From the NCBI GenBank assembly GCA_021323755.1, contig JAJPKJ010000069.1, positions 22,064 through 86,063 of the forward strand: DNA of 64,000 bases, written 5' to 3'. The notes under the pieces are model-generated. The model saw only the letters and a list, made by a program, of their open reading frames with translations. It made no database searches and had not been told where the DNA came from. Position 1 is the first letter of the stretch, and each line of letters begins with the position of its first letter. This document shows positions 1 through 9,570 of the stretch, in pieces. Position numbers and translations under genes: made by a program. The stretch is from Chitinophagales bacterium (lineage in GTDB: Bacteria; Bacteroidota; Bacteroidia; Chitinophagales; Chitinophagaceae).

Positions 1-429
1 GATTCCATTTTTACATTGGTCTTGCCCGATGGATCGATTTACGAAAAGCCGGGTCATCTTGTTTTGCTGGATCGCGCCGTTGATCCGCAAACAGGAACCA
101 TCAAAGCAAGATTGGTCTTTGCCAATGGGAAGAAAATGTTGAAACCGGGGATCACCACAAATATTCGGGTTAAACACAGTGCGAGTGAAAACAGTCTTTT
201 GATCCCTTATAAGGCGGTCGTTGAGCAGCTGGGAGAATATTTTGTGTATACTGCAAATAATGGACGGGCAAAACAACATAAAGTGGCTTTAGGTACAAAG
301 ATCAACGCCAGCGTGGTTGTAAAAAGCGGATTAGAGGCCGGCGACAGTGTCATTACCGAAGGTGTGCAAAAAGTGAGAGACAGCGTTGCCATTCAGATAG
401 GTGCTCCGAAACCTGCTGCAGCCAAATAA
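1..429 (+). CDS. RND efflux periplasmic adaptor (MFP/HlyD family), C-terminal part
   Basis: The reading frame is open from the first base, so this is the 3' end of a gene cut by the window edge; the ATG at 16 is internal. About 142 residues remain. They match the beta-barrel and membrane-proximal domains of AcrA/MexA-type adaptors: the segment 'GTIKARLVFANGKKMLKPG' is the usual 'G(T/S)...RA.FPNPD..L.PGM' region, followed by 'IPYKAVVEQ' and a 'GLEAGDSVITEGVQKV' ending. Such adaptors bridge an inner-membrane RND pump to an outer-membrane channel. The RND pump gene follows 128 bp downstream on the same strand, so the two probably form one operon. The lipid-attachment site and hairpin domain are outside the window. 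Confidence 0.9.
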   Translation, partial: DSIFTLVLPDGSIYEKPGHLVLLDRAVDPQTGTIKARLVFANGKKMLKPGITTNIRVKHSASENSLLIPYKAVVEQLGEYFVYTANNGRAKQHKVALGTKINASVVVKSGLEAGDSVITEGVQKVRDSVAIQIGAPKPAAAK

Positions 430-557
430 TTGATAATCGAGTAACTAACAGTAAGGTATAACCCAATTAGGAATGATCAATAGAATTCATGAGGCCCGGA
501 TCAAAATTTTTAATCGCTATTAGTGAATAGCGGCACATCGTAAATCGTACATAAATA

Positions 558-3500
558 ATGAAGTCTACAAACATATTTCTGAGAAGACCGGTAACAGCGA
601 TCGTAATTTCAATCGTAATATTAATGGTTGGAACGCTTGCGATCATTAATATGCCCGTTAGCCAGTATCCGAATATTACACCGCCAACGGTGCAGATTAC
701 GAGCAACTTTACCGGGGCAGATGCTCAAACCGTTGAACAAACCACCACCACCGCCATCGAAACGCAGGTTAATGGTGTGCCGGGGATGGCTTATATACAA
801 AGCAATAGCGCCAACAATGGCGTATCAACGATTACGGCAACATTAAATGTGGATGCGGATCCAAATGTCGTCGCCCTTGACATTCAAAATCGCGTGGGAA
901 TTGCTACCCCTGCATTACCAGCGCAGGTGCAGCGTTTGGGGATTACCACATTAAAACGTAATCCGAGTATTTTAATGCTGGTAGCTATTTATTCACCCGA
1001 TGGGACTCACAGCGTCCCGTTCACGGATAACTATGCAAATATTTATGTGCGTGATCAGTTGTTGCGTGTGCCGGGTGTTGGTGATGTATTCAGCAGAGCT
1101 GATAATTTCAGTATGCGTGTTTGGCTCCAAACAGATAAACTTGCACAGCTGGGATTAACAGTGAACGATGTCCAAAATGCGATCAACGAACAGAATTTGC
1201 AAGTTGCTGCGGGCTCAGTGGCATCGCCCCCGCAGAATTCTTCTTCAGCTTTTGAATTTACTGTGTTCACCAATAGCCGTCTTACGACAGAAAGTGAATT
1301 CGGAAATATTATCGTTCGAGCAAATCCACAGCAGGGATCAATTGTTTATCTAAAAGATGTTGCGCGTATCCAGTTGGGGAAAGTAAGCTATACGGCTAAT
1401 TCCTTTGTAGATGGAAAACGGGCATCATACCTGTTGGTTTATCAGGCGCCTGGAAGTAATGCCTTAGCTACTGCGGACGGGGTATATAAGGCCATGGCCG
1501 ATATGAAAAAATATTTCCCTGCGGATATAGACTATAAAGTTCCATTCGAATCGGTATCTGTTGTAAAAGTGTCTATCGATGATGTGGTGAAAACTTTAAT
1601 GATCGCTTTATTACTGGTGACAATCGTGGTGTTTTTGTTTTTGCAAAACTGGCGTTCAACATTGATTCCGGTGCTGGCCATACCTGTCTCTATTGTAGGG
1701 ACATTCATCTTTTTTATCCCACTTGGTTTTACGATCAATACATTAACCATGTTTGGTTTTGTACTGGCGATCGGGATCGTGGTCGATGATGCCATTGTCG
1801 TAGTGGAAGCCGTGCAACATTATATTGATGAAGAAGGCTTATCTGCGAAAGAGGCTACCGCCCGGGCTTTGTCAGATATAACCGGACCGGTGATCGCCAT
1901 TGCATTGATCCTTGCAGCTGTATTTGTTCCCGTAGGATTTATTCCCGGTATTGTGGGAAGATTATATCAACAGTTCGCTATCACTATTGCGATCTCTGTT
2001 TTGATTTCTGCATTTGTTGCCCTGTCATTGACCCCGGCCTTGTGTTCTCTATTATTAAAACCACAGAACATCAATGAAAAATCCCGGGGGCTGAACAGGT
2101 TTTTTTATTTGTTTGATAAAGGATTTAACTGGTTCAATAAGAAATATACTTCGGGAGTAAGAGGATCGATAAGAAAAGCACCATTGGTCATTGTCCTCCT
2201 GGCTTGTATAGTTGTTGGAGACGTACTATTATTCAAAAACAAGCCCACAGGATTTATTCCTACTGAAGATGAGGGTCGTATTTATATCACTTTTGAAATT
2301 CCAGAAGCCGCTTCAACAACAAGAAGTCTGAATGTTCTTGATAGTATGATGCATATTATCAAGGATGTTCCGGGAGTTGGTCACTACGCTGCCTTGGGTG
2401 GACTGAATGTGCTCACTTTTGGGATCAAATCAAATAGCGGAACCATCTTCATGCAATTGAAGCCATGGGATGAAAGGGGGGATAATACCTCGCAAAAAAT
2501 AATGGCAGAGTTAACCAAACGCCTTTCTGTTATCAAGGAAGCAAGAATCGTTGTGATTCCGCCTCCTGCGATCCCTGGCTTGGGAAATGCGGGTGGTTTC
2601 AGCATTCAGATAGAGCAACGACAATCCAATGATGACATCAAAACTTTTGAAAGAGTGGTGAATGGTTTTGTTGCCGAAGCAAACAAGCAACCGGAGATAG
2701 CGGGTGCGTTTACTTTCTTTAGTGCCAGAACGCCAGGCTATGAAGTGGACGTTGACCGGGATAAGGCAAAAAAGCTCGGGTTGAATCTGGCTGATGTGTA
2801 CAACACGATGCAGATGTATATGGGAAGCACATACATTAATCAGTTGACGATCTATGGCAGAAATTTTTATGTTGTTGCACAAGCAGATACCAATTTCAGA
2901 AACGATATCCAGAGTATCGGGAAATATTATGTAAAAAATTCAGGAGGTGAAATGATTCCACTCAGCGCCGTGGTGAGTTATAAATTGACTGAATCCGCCC
3001 CTCTTATTTCTCATTTTAATATTTACAGAAGCGCTGAAGTCGATGGAAATGCAAGACAGGGATTTAGCAGCGGTCAGGCGCTTGAAGCCTTACAGCGTGC
3101 GGCTGCAAAAGTTTTGCCAGAAGGCTATGGTTACGAATTTTCCGGACTTAGTTTGCAGGAAATAAAATCGGGCTCCAGCTCTGTGTATATTTTTGCATTG
3201 TCTGTCGTGTTTGTATTTCTGTTTCTTGCGGCATTGTACGAAAGCTGGTCTGTCCCATTTTCTGTGTTGCTGGCAGTTCCTATCGGTGTGTTGGGTGCAA
3301 TTATTGCGCTGACAATTGTGACAAGACTATCCAATAATGTATATGCGCAAATCGGGTTGATAACGCTGATCGGTCTGTCTGCAAAAAATGCCATCCTGAT
3401 TGTCGAGTTTGCCAAAGAAAGAGTGGATCGCGGCATGGATGTTATTGCCGGGACACTCGAAGCCGTGCGACTGCGTCTTCGGCCAATATTAATGACATCC

Positions 3501-3728
3501 ATCGCATTTATACTGGGAGTTCTCCCACTTGCGCTGGCTACCGGCGCGAGTTCTGTGGCGCGTAATACAATTGGCTGGACCGTATTGGGCGGAATGGTCG
3601 CAGCGACCGGTCTGGCGATATTTATCGTTCCGGTTTTGTTTGTGGTCATAACCAAACTATCCTACGGTAAAGCAAAACTGGAAGAATTAAAGGAACAGGC
3701 TTCATCAAATATCGAGGAAAATACATAA
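558..3728 (+). CDS. RND multidrug efflux permease, HAE1 family (AcrB-like)
   Basis: Inner-membrane proton-driven pump that takes amphiphilic substrates from the periplasm or membrane and exports them with the adaptor encoded upstream. At 1056 aa it has the normal HAE1 length. The N-terminus 'NIFLRRPVTAIVISI' is TM1, and 'GADAQTVEQTT' with 'VNGVPGMAYIQSNS' are the first porter-domain signatures. TM4 carries the proton-relay aspartates in 'IGIVVDDAIVVVE', and TM10 carries the relay lysine in 'GLSAKNAILIVEF', so the pump should be active. No TolC gene follows: a terminator and a convergent gene come next. The outer-membrane channel must lie upstream of the window or be shared. Confidence 0.95.
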   Translation: MKSTNIFLRRPVTAIVISIVILMVGTLAIINMPVSQYPNITPPTVQITSNFTGADAQTVEQTTTTAIETQVNGVPGMAYIQSNSANNGVSTITATLNVDADPNVVALDIQNRVGIATPALPAQVQRLGITTLKRNPSILMLVAIYSPDGTHSVPFTDNYANIYVRDQLLRVPGVGDVFSRADNFSMRVWLQTDKLAQLGLTVNDVQNAINEQNLQVAAGSVASPPQNSSSAFEFTVFTNSRLTTESEFGNIIVRANPQQGSIVYLKDVARIQLGKVSYTANSFVDGKRASYLLVYQAPGSNALATADGVYKAMADMKKYFPADIDYKVPFESVSVVKVSIDDVVKTLMIALLLVTIVVFLFLQNWRSTLIPVLAIPVSIVGTFIFFIPLGFTINTLTMFGFVLAIGIVVDDAIVVVEAVQHYIDEEGLSAKEATARALSDITGPVIAIALILAAVFVPVGFIPGIVGRLYQQFAITIAISVLISAFVALSLTPALCSLLLKPQNINEKSRGLNRFFYLFDKGFNWFNKKYTSGVRGSIRKAPLVIVLLACIVVGDVLLFKNKPTGFIPTEDEGRIYITFEIPEAASTTRSLNVLDSMMHIIKDVPGVGHYAALGGLNVLTFGIKSNSGTIFMQLKPWDERGDNTSQKIMAELTKRLSVIKEARIVVIPPPAIPGLGNAGGFSIQIEQRQSNDDIKTFERVVNGFVAEANKQPEIAGAFTFFSARTPGYEVDVDRDKAKKLGLNLADVYNTMQMYMGSTYINQLTIYGRNFYVVAQADTNFRNDIQSIGKYYVKNSGGEMIPLSAVVSYKLTESAPLISHFNIYRSAEVDGNARQGFSSGQALEALQRAAAKVLPEGYGYEFSGLSLQEIKSGSSSVYIFALSVVFVFLFLAALYESWSVPFSVLLAVPIGVLGAIIALTIVTRLSNNVYAQIGLITLIGLSAKNAILIVEFAKERVDRGMDVIAGTLEAVRLRLRPILMTSIAFILGVLPLALATGASSVARNTIGWTVLGGMVAATGLAIFIVPVLFVVITKLSYGKAKLEELKEQASSNIEENT

Positions 3729-3828
3729 GACCGATGTTTCGGGATCACGAGTTTGGGCTATGCTTTGCCGTTGGTTGTTTCTTTTGTATCCGGCGGAGGT
3801 TTAATGAATGTGCTTTCGTTAGCACAAT

Positions 3829-3860
3829 AAAAAATCCCTGCGGGATGCAGGGATCTTTTT
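3829..3860. terminator. Bidirectional rho-independent terminator
   Basis: Stem ATCCCTGC / GCAGGGAT with loop GGGAT, flanked by an A-run on the left and a T-run on the right. It can end both the RND operon (plus strand) and the convergent PUR gene (minus strand), which stops only 17 bp away. Confidence 0.85.
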
Positions 3861-3876
3861 AAAAGAGTTTTTGGTC

Positions 3877-4317
3877 CTACCATTTGTCAACCTCTTCATT
3901 AGCGTTAGTTGTTGCTGCAGGTGGTGGTGTTTCTTCGATTTTTTCAGGAACAACCGCTTCCACTTCTGCAATAGTTTCGGTTTTTTCAATGCCGTTTTCA
4001 CTGCTGACATGTTCTGTTTCGGGAACTGTATCGTGATTGTAGGCATCAAAATCAAAGTCCGGCATCAGGTCAGTTTTTACATAATCAACTGTTTCGTTCA
4101 ATGCCTTAATAAATTTGTTGAAGTCTTCTTTGTACAGGAATATTTTATGCCTGTCGTAGCCATCTTCATTAAATTTTTTTCGGCTTTCGGTAATAGTCAA
4201 GTAATAATCATTGCTCCTGGTTGCCCTAACGTCAAAAAAATAGGTTCTTCTTTTACCGGCTCTTATGCGTTTGCTATAAACGCTTTCCATTCTTTTTTCA
4301 TTGTTGTCGTACGCCAC
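3877..4317 (-). CDS. PUR family DNA/RNA-binding protein (DUF3276)
   Basis: Small cytoplasmic nucleic-acid-binding protein of the bacterial Pur-alpha-like family, which is widespread in Bacteroidota. The 146 aa contain one PUR repeat (about residues 10-85): 'VYSKRIRAGKRRTYFFDVR' forms the first strands, 'DYYLTITESRKKF' the next, and 'HKIFLYKEDFNKFIKAL' the C-terminal helix. The tail (about 95-146) is acidic and low-complexity, rich in E, T, V and P, and is probably disordered. A good Bacteroidota-type promoter lies just upstream. The precise cellular role of the family is unclear; single-stranded nucleic-acid binding is inferred from the fold. Confidence 0.88.
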   Translation of the reverse strand: MAYDNNEKRMESVYSKRIRAGKRRTYFFDVRATRSNDYYLTITESRKKFNEDGYDRHKIFLYKEDFNKFIKALNETVDYVKTDLMPDFDFDAYNHDTVPETEHVSSENGIEKTETIAEVEAVVPEKIEETPPPAATTNANEEVDKW

Positions 4318-4363
4318 AAATAAAATTTTTAACGATTAATCAATACAGTTTTTCAAGAAGTCA

Positions 4364-4392
4364 CAAATATAATATTGTTTTTGAACTGACAA
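4364..4392 (-). promoter_or_regulatory. Bacteroidota-type promoter of the PUR gene
   Basis: Read on the minus strand, TTG is followed after 18 bp by TATATTTG, matching the Bacteroidota sigma-ABfr consensus TTG...TAnnTTTG. It lies about 47 bp upstream of the PUR start codon. Confidence 0.6.
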
Positions 4393-4446
4393 AATTTGCA
4401 ATGCGAAAAATCAGGAGGATAAAGTATGCAGCAGATCTGGCATTGC

Positions 4447-6321
4447 TCAGGATTGGACGTCTTCTTCTTTCTCCTGTTGCTGTTGTTCATAAAGATATGT
4501 ATAATAACCGTTGCGAGCAAGTAGCTGTAGATGAGTTCCGGTTTCAACAATCTTTCCATCATCCATTACGATAATATTGTCGAAATTGAACATTGAAAAT
4601 ATGCGATGGGTAATGATTATAGCGGTTTTATGCTGAAGATAATTGTACAGGTTTTCGATGATCTCTTTTTCGGTTTTAGTATCCACTGCGCTCAGGCAAT
4701 CGTCAAAGATTACGATTTCCGGATCTTTTATTAAGGCCCGGGCGATCGAAATTCGCTGCTTTTGCCCTCCGCTCAATGTCACGCCGCGCTCACCGATCAT
4801 TGTTTCATATTTTTCAGAAAATCCCTGGATTTCCTTTTCAACGCTGGCATACTGTGCGGCTTTCTGGACCATTTTATCATCTGCATTTTCTACACCAAAC
4901 CTGATATTGTTGGTGACAGTGTCACTGAACAGAAAAACATCTTGGGGAACATAACTTATTTGTTTTCGCAGATCCTGAAGATCGAGTTGTTTGAGATCTG
5001 TACCATCAATATCAATATTTCCTTTATCCGGATCATACATACGCAACAACAATTGTGCGACGGTGGTTTTGCCGCTGCCGGTCCTTCCGATTATCGCGAT
5101 CTTTTGTCCTTTTTCAATATGAAGGTTAAAATTTTTCAGGGCATGAATTCCTGTATTTGGATAAATGAATTCCACATTTTTAAAGGAAATATTTCCTTCA
5201 AATTTTTTTATTATCGGTGATGGTGGATTTCTTATTTCAGGAACGGTATCTAAAAATTCATTTAATCTTTTTTGAGATGCAGCGGCTCGTTGAATCATGC
5301 TGGCGACCCAGCCGATGGCACTTACGGGGAAGGTAAGCATGGTAATATAGATCACAAATTCAGTGACCGTTCCCAGATCAGTATTGTGTTTTCCGTAGAT
5401 CACATATAATCCACCGATCATGATGGTCAACAGCGTGCTAAGACCGATCATTAACCCCATCGAAGGGAAATAAACAGATTCAACTTTAGCAAGATTGGTC
5501 GCATTTTTCCGGTAGTCTTCACTGTTAGTATCAAAGACCCGCAACATTGCTTTTTCCTGCACATAAGATTTTATGACGCGAATGCCGCTGTAAGATTCCT
5601 GGGCATTGGTGGTGAGACTACTGAGCAATGCCTGTATGCGTTCGCTTTTTTTATGAATAATGGTATTTACATAATAAATGGTGATGGCAAGAATGGGTAA
5701 TGGTGTCAGCACATAAAGAGATAGCAAGGCATCTTTGCGCAGCATAAAAAATAAACTGAACCCGATTCCTGCCAGCAGATTGATGAGATACATCATCGCC
5801 GGACCGGTGTACATGCGCACGCGGCTTACGTCTTCGGCAATTCTGTTCATCAGGTCGCCGGTGCTGTGTGTTTTATAAAAATTGGCATGAAGTTTTTGAT
5901 AATGGGTATAGACCGCATTTTTTTGATCGTATTCAATATGCCGACTCATTACTATAATGGTCTGTCGCATAAGAAAGGTAAAAAAGCCGCTGATCAAGGC
6001 AAGTATCAATAATGTAATCCCGCAAATGAATATTTTCTTATTAAAAGAAGGTTTTGTTTCATTGATCTTGCTGATGAATTTTCTTACGAGAATATCATAA
6101 TTTGCGCTATCTCTTTTTTCAGTTTGAGCACGTCTGGCAGGACTGATATTGTTTGTTGAATCTGACGTGATATTTTGTTTTTCAGCGAGATTCACGACAT
6201 AACCCGTAACCTGTGGCGCCAGTATTCGGAAGTAGTTGGAAAGAACAATAAAAACAATACCGAGCAGAAATCGCCAGCGATACTTCCATAAATATTTATT
6301 GAGTGATTTTAAATAGCGCAA
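4447..6321 (-). CDS. ABC exporter, fused permease-ATPase half transporter (MsbA/BmrC type)
   Basis: 624 aa with an N-terminal six-helix exporter domain (about 1-340) and a C-terminal ATPase domain. Walker A is 'GRTGSGKTT', the Q-loop region is 'ISYVPQDVFLFSDT', the signature is 'LSGGQKQR', Walker B is 'IVIFDD' and the H-loop is 'IITHR'. The usual catalytic glutamate after Walker B is an aspartate ('FDDCLSAVD'). This is known from one partner of heterodimeric exporters such as BmrC/BmrD and implies a degenerate ATP site; no partner gene is adjacent. Residues 30-75 carry a larger periplasmic insertion than MsbA. Substrate unknown; drug or lipid export is inferred. Confidence 0.88.
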   Translation of the reverse strand: MRYLKSLNKYLWKYRWRFLLGIVFIVLSNYFRILAPQVTGYVVNLAEKQNITSDSTNNISPARRAQTEKRDSANYDILVRKFISKINETKPSFNKKIFICGITLLILALISGFFTFLMRQTIIVMSRHIEYDQKNAVYTHYQKLHANFYKTHSTGDLMNRIAEDVSRVRMYTGPAMMYLINLLAGIGFSLFFMLRKDALLSLYVLTPLPILAITIYYVNTIIHKKSERIQALLSSLTTNAQESYSGIRVIKSYVQEKAMLRVFDTNSEDYRKNATNLAKVESVYFPSMGLMIGLSTLLTIMIGGLYVIYGKHNTDLGTVTEFVIYITMLTFPVSAIGWVASMIQRAAASQKRLNEFLDTVPEIRNPPSPIIKKFEGNISFKNVEFIYPNTGIHALKNFNLHIEKGQKIAIIGRTGSGKTTVAQLLLRMYDPDKGNIDIDGTDLKQLDLQDLRKQISYVPQDVFLFSDTVTNNIRFGVENADDKMVQKAAQYASVEKEIQGFSEKYETMIGERGVTLSGGQKQRISIARALIKDPEIVIFDDCLSAVDTKTEKEIIENLYNYLQHKTAIIITHRIFSMFNFDNIIVMDDGKIVETGTHLQLLARNGYYTYLYEQQQQEKEEDVQS

Positions 6322-6411
6322 AAGAAGAATTTTTGCGAATTTACCAAAACAAATGCGAAAACGAATCTAATGTGGTGAGCGGTTATCGGCCGTTATGTAG
6401 CAAGCATACAT

Positions 6412-6849
6412 TTATTTTGCACTTAGTAAAGTAATATGCAGGGCAACAAGCATCCATTTGTTTTTTCTTTTTTCATAAACGGACATATAACTGTTATGGA
6501 GATTTGAGATTACTCCATGAAGATTTCTTACCAAAGATGTTTTAACCATTAATATTCCGGTATTGCCGATTATTCTTGCGCTCGTTATTGAATCAATTTT
6601 TGCGCTAATATATTTTCTGTCCGGATCCATTATCAGGGTGAGAATTTTCTTTTTGTCAAGTGTCTCGCCGAGTGTATTGACAAAAACCAGGTCTTCAGCA
6701 AGGATTTTATTTAAAGTTGAAGTATCTTTTGTAACAAAAGTGCCAACACGTGCTTCCTCGGTTTTTTTAAGCGTTTCAATGTCATTGCTCTGAGCAAAAA
6801 TGCTGCCCGTGACGAAGGTGAGAAGCAAGAATGAAATAATGTTTTTCAT
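6412..6849 (-). CDS. Secreted NTF2-like / DUF4440-type protein
   Basis: I start this at the internal ATG giving 'MKNIISFLLLTFVTGSIFAQ', a clear signal peptide, rather than at the ORF-track start 51 bp upstream. The mature part of about 125 aa is a single NTF2-like cone fold. It has an N-terminal helix 'IETLKKTEEARVGTFVTKD', 'LNKILAEDLVFVNTLGETLDK' typical of DUF4440/SnoaL-like proteins, and a final strand pair 'KNKWMLVALHITLL'. Members bind small hydrophobic ligands or catalyse simple isomerisations; here the function is unknown and no active-site residues are obvious. It stands alone, with the ABC exporter gene downstream. Confidence 0.75.
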   Translation of the reverse strand: MKNIISFLLLTFVTGSIFAQSNDIETLKKTEEARVGTFVTKDTSTLNKILAEDLVFVNTLGETLDKKKILTLIMDPDRKYISAKIDSITSARIIGNTGILMVKTSLVRNLHGVISNLHNSYMSVYEKRKNKWMLVALHITLLSAK

Positions 6850-7060
6850 GTCAGTACTGATAATATTTTTTAAGTTAGCCAATTGCAAAAATTCAATCAT
6901 TGTGACCCATTACACCGATGTCCTGCTGCGTTTATTTCATCACGCAATGTTAGTTTGAAATTTTCATTTGCAGATTATCGTGATGTTAATGATTTGTTTA
7001 CAGCATGGAGATCGCAGTTTTAATATTCAGATTTCCATCGACAATGATTCTTTCTCTCAT

Positions 7061-7068
7061 TATCTTTG
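7061..7068 (+). promoter_or_regulatory. Putative -7 element (TATCTTTG) for the ClC gene
   Basis: TATCTTTG matches the Bacteroidota TAnnTTTG -7 element, 71 bp before the ClC start codon. No convincing TTG -33 element is present, so this rests on one box. Confidence 0.4.
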
Positions 7069-7139
7069 CTCTTCTTTCTGCTAATCAAAAACACATCGCA
7101 TTTAATAAAATATTTCTTTTCTAAAAATTTATTACTGAG

Positions 7140-8531
7140 ATGGTTGAATTCTTAGGTAAGGTCAGGCGTCATTTGAAATTATCTTTTGACAGCATTAGAA
7201 ATGAACGGTTAAAAAAGAATTTGCTCCAGGCAATTCCTTTCTGGGTGGCCTCGTTGATCACCGGTTTGCTGGCGGTATTATACACCAGGCTTTTTTCCTA
7301 TGCTGAACATGGAACAGCTTATTTGTTTCAACACATAGCCTGGGTCTTTTTTCTGCTTACTCCATTATGTTTTATTGTTGCCTGGTGGCTGGTAAAAAAA
7401 TTTTCGCCTTTTGCGCGTGGCAGCGGAATACCTCAGGTAATCGCATCCATTGAGCTGGCCACGCCAAAGCAACATCAAAAAATAAATAAGCTATTAAGTT
7501 TGCGCGTGATTTTTATCAAGGTGCTCTCAAGTCTGGTCATGGTTTTTGGCGGCGGCGTAATTGGGAGGGAAGGCCCAACCATTCAGATCGCTGGTTCCAT
7601 CTTCAGAAAAATAAATCAGTGGCTGCCCAGATGGTGGCCGAATGTTTCAAGAAGAAATATGATCATGACCGGCGCGGCAGCCGGGCTGGCTGCGGCATTT
7701 AACACACCACTCGGGGGGATAGTTTTTGCTGTGGAAGAACTCACCAAAACCCATATTAGTTATTTTAAAACAGCGCTTTTCACGGCTGTTATTATTGCCG
7801 GATTGACTGCCCAGGCATTATTGGGTCCTTATTTATATCTAGGTTATCCAAACATCAATAATCTTTCTCCGTTTATTTTTTTAGGAGTTATTGCGGTGGC
7901 GATTATCTCGGGATTGGGAGGTAGTATAATGTCGAAAATAATTTTATTGATCTTTCGATGGAAAAATAAATTCAAATTCAATTACCAGCATGTCCTGTAT
8001 GTAACAGCTTGTGCTTTATTGATCGCAGGACTGGCTTTTTTCATTAATGAAAGAATGTTTGGTTCGGGAAAAGAAATAATGGCGACCACCTTATTCACCG
8101 CCAATAAATCTTTGCCCTGGTATATGCCATTATTCAGGATCGCCGGCCCCATACTTTCATTTACCACAGGCGCAGCGGGCGGCGTTTTTGCACCCTCATT
8201 AAGTGCGGGAGCCAGTGTCGGCGCGGTTTTTTCAAGTTGGTTTCATTTTTCTGATTCAAATACAAACCTGCTCATCTTATCGGGAATGGTTGCCTTTCTT
8301 ACGGGGGTAACCCGCACCCCTTTTACCTCTGCTATTCTTGTTTTGGAAATGACCGACAGGCATAATGTTATTTTTCATTTGATGCTTGCGGGGATGGTTG
8401 CATCACTTGTTTCCATTGTTGTAGATAAACATTCTTTCTATGATCACTTAAAAACGTTTTATCTCCGGGAATTGGAACGCGAAGAAAATGAAGAAGATAA
8501 AGCGCAGCCCCCGAATCTACAGTTGGAGTAA
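7140..8531 (+). CDS. ClC family chloride channel/transporter
   Basis: 463 aa integral inner-membrane protein of the ClC family, either a Cl-/H+ antiporter or a channel. All three selectivity-filter signatures are present: 'GSGIPQV' (about 97), 'GREGPTIQIA' (about 141), and 'GAAGGVFAPSLSAGA' (about 341). The gating glutamate is the E of GREGP. The helix segment 'AAAFNTPLGGIVFAVEEL' is also typical. No CBS domains follow the membrane part; the 20-residue C-terminal tail is acidic. It is monocistronic and converges with the myo-inositol oxygenase gene 14 bp downstream. Confidence 0.93.
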   Translation: MVEFLGKVRRHLKLSFDSIRNERLKKNLLQAIPFWVASLITGLLAVLYTRLFSYAEHGTAYLFQHIAWVFFLLTPLCFIVAWWLVKKFSPFARGSGIPQVIASIELATPKQHQKINKLLSLRVIFIKVLSSLVMVFGGGVIGREGPTIQIAGSIFRKINQWLPRWWPNVSRRNMIMTGAAAGLAAAFNTPLGGIVFAVEELTKTHISYFKTALFTAVIIAGLTAQALLGPYLYLGYPNINNLSPFIFLGVIAVAIISGLGGSIMSKIILLIFRWKNKFKFNYQHVLYVTACALLIAGLAFFINERMFGSGKEIMATTLFTANKSLPWYMPLFRIAGPILSFTTGAAGGVFAPSLSAGASVGAVFSSWFHFSDSNTNLLILSGMVAFLTGVTRTPFTSAILVLEMTDRHNVIFHLMLAGMVASLVSIVVDKHSFYDHLKTFYLRELEREENEEDKAQPPNLQLE

Positions 8532-8545
8532 CTAATCAAGACCTT

Positions 8546-9418
8546 TTACAACCTTATCGTTTCAGGAAGATATTTGCGGATAAGGCCTTCATAATAGGGC
8601 TTCAGTTCTGCAACCACAGGCGGTTTCGGACTTTTTGAATACAGGTCGTATGGGTTGAATTTTTTTACCCACTCGAACATTTCACGATCATGATCATCCA
8701 TCAGATGTTCGTAGCCATGTTCTCTGTGTTGGGAATAAAATGAATGATAACGAATCATGTATAACGCAGGTTCGGGTAAATAGTCTTTCATGATATGATA
8801 AAGATATTCATCGTGTCCCCAGCTCATGGTGACGTTGCGCAAGCCGCAGCTTTCGGCGTAAATTCCATATTTAGTATTGAAACGATCATCGCTGTAATCA
8901 GGATTATTGGCAAAGAATTCCGGGTAAACAATTTTATCAGAATATGCACAACCTACCGGGAACGTATCGCCGACAACGGCCCATTGCGGTTCCCCGAATA
9001 AGCACAATACTTTGCCCATATCATGAATAAATCCCGTCAACACAAACCAATCCGGATGTCCGTCCGCGCGAATGGCTTCACCGGTTTGTAATAAATGCTG
9101 CAATTGATCTAATTCAATGTCCGGATCTGAATCATCAACCAAGGTGTTTAAAAAATCCATGGCATCCCAGACCCGCATTTGTTTGCGTTTGAATTGCAAA
9201 AATTCCTCTCTTTTTTGCTGTACAAAATCGTAGCTCTGGTAAGTATGGTTCAATCGATAAAACTCACGTACGGTATCGCGTTGCGGATTGTCATAATTCC
9301 GATACTCATTCTTTGTTTTCCCATCTTCAGTATATCTTTCCAGCACGTCTTCATCCCATTGTTCAATATTGTGGAGTGGATTGATTTCTTTTTCAGAAAA
9401 TGAATTTTGCTCTTTCAT
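8546..9418 (-). CDS. Myo-inositol oxygenase (MIOX)
   Basis: Non-heme di-iron oxygenase that cleaves myo-inositol with O2 to D-glucuronate. The 290 aa align with the animal and plant enzyme over its whole length. Visible signatures are 'EYRNYDNPQRDTVREFYR' at the start of the catalytic domain, the metal ligands in 'FIHDMGK' (HD), 'SWGHDEYLY' and 'IRYHSFYSQHREHGYEHLM', and substrate-loop residues 'GEAIRADGHPDWF'. The enzyme is best known from eukaryotes, but bacterial members occur in Bacteroidota. No uronate catabolism gene is adjacent; a sugar isomerase-like gene and an MFS permease about 6 kb away could be related. Identification of the family is firm. Confidence 0.93.
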   Translation of the reverse strand: MKEQNSFSEKEINPLHNIEQWDEDVLERYTEDGKTKNEYRNYDNPQRDTVREFYRLNHTYQSYDFVQQKREEFLQFKRKQMRVWDAMDFLNTLVDDSDPDIELDQLQHLLQTGEAIRADGHPDWFVLTGFIHDMGKVLCLFGEPQWAVVGDTFPVGCAYSDKIVYPEFFANNPDYSDDRFNTKYGIYAESCGLRNVTMSWGHDEYLYHIMKDYLPEPALYMIRYHSFYSQHREHGYEHLMDDHDREMFEWVKKFNPYDLYSKSPKPPVVAELKPYYEGLIRKYLPETIRL

Positions 9419-9570
9419 AAAGCGTATTTAATAAAACTAAATTTACCATTTTTTTTCAATCCTCCCAATCCACGGTTTTATTTTGTCAAACCAATTGAGG
9501 CAAAAAATATTTCATTATCTTTCAAGTCATTCATTGCCTGCCAGCATTTTCTAACCGAATCAACATTACC

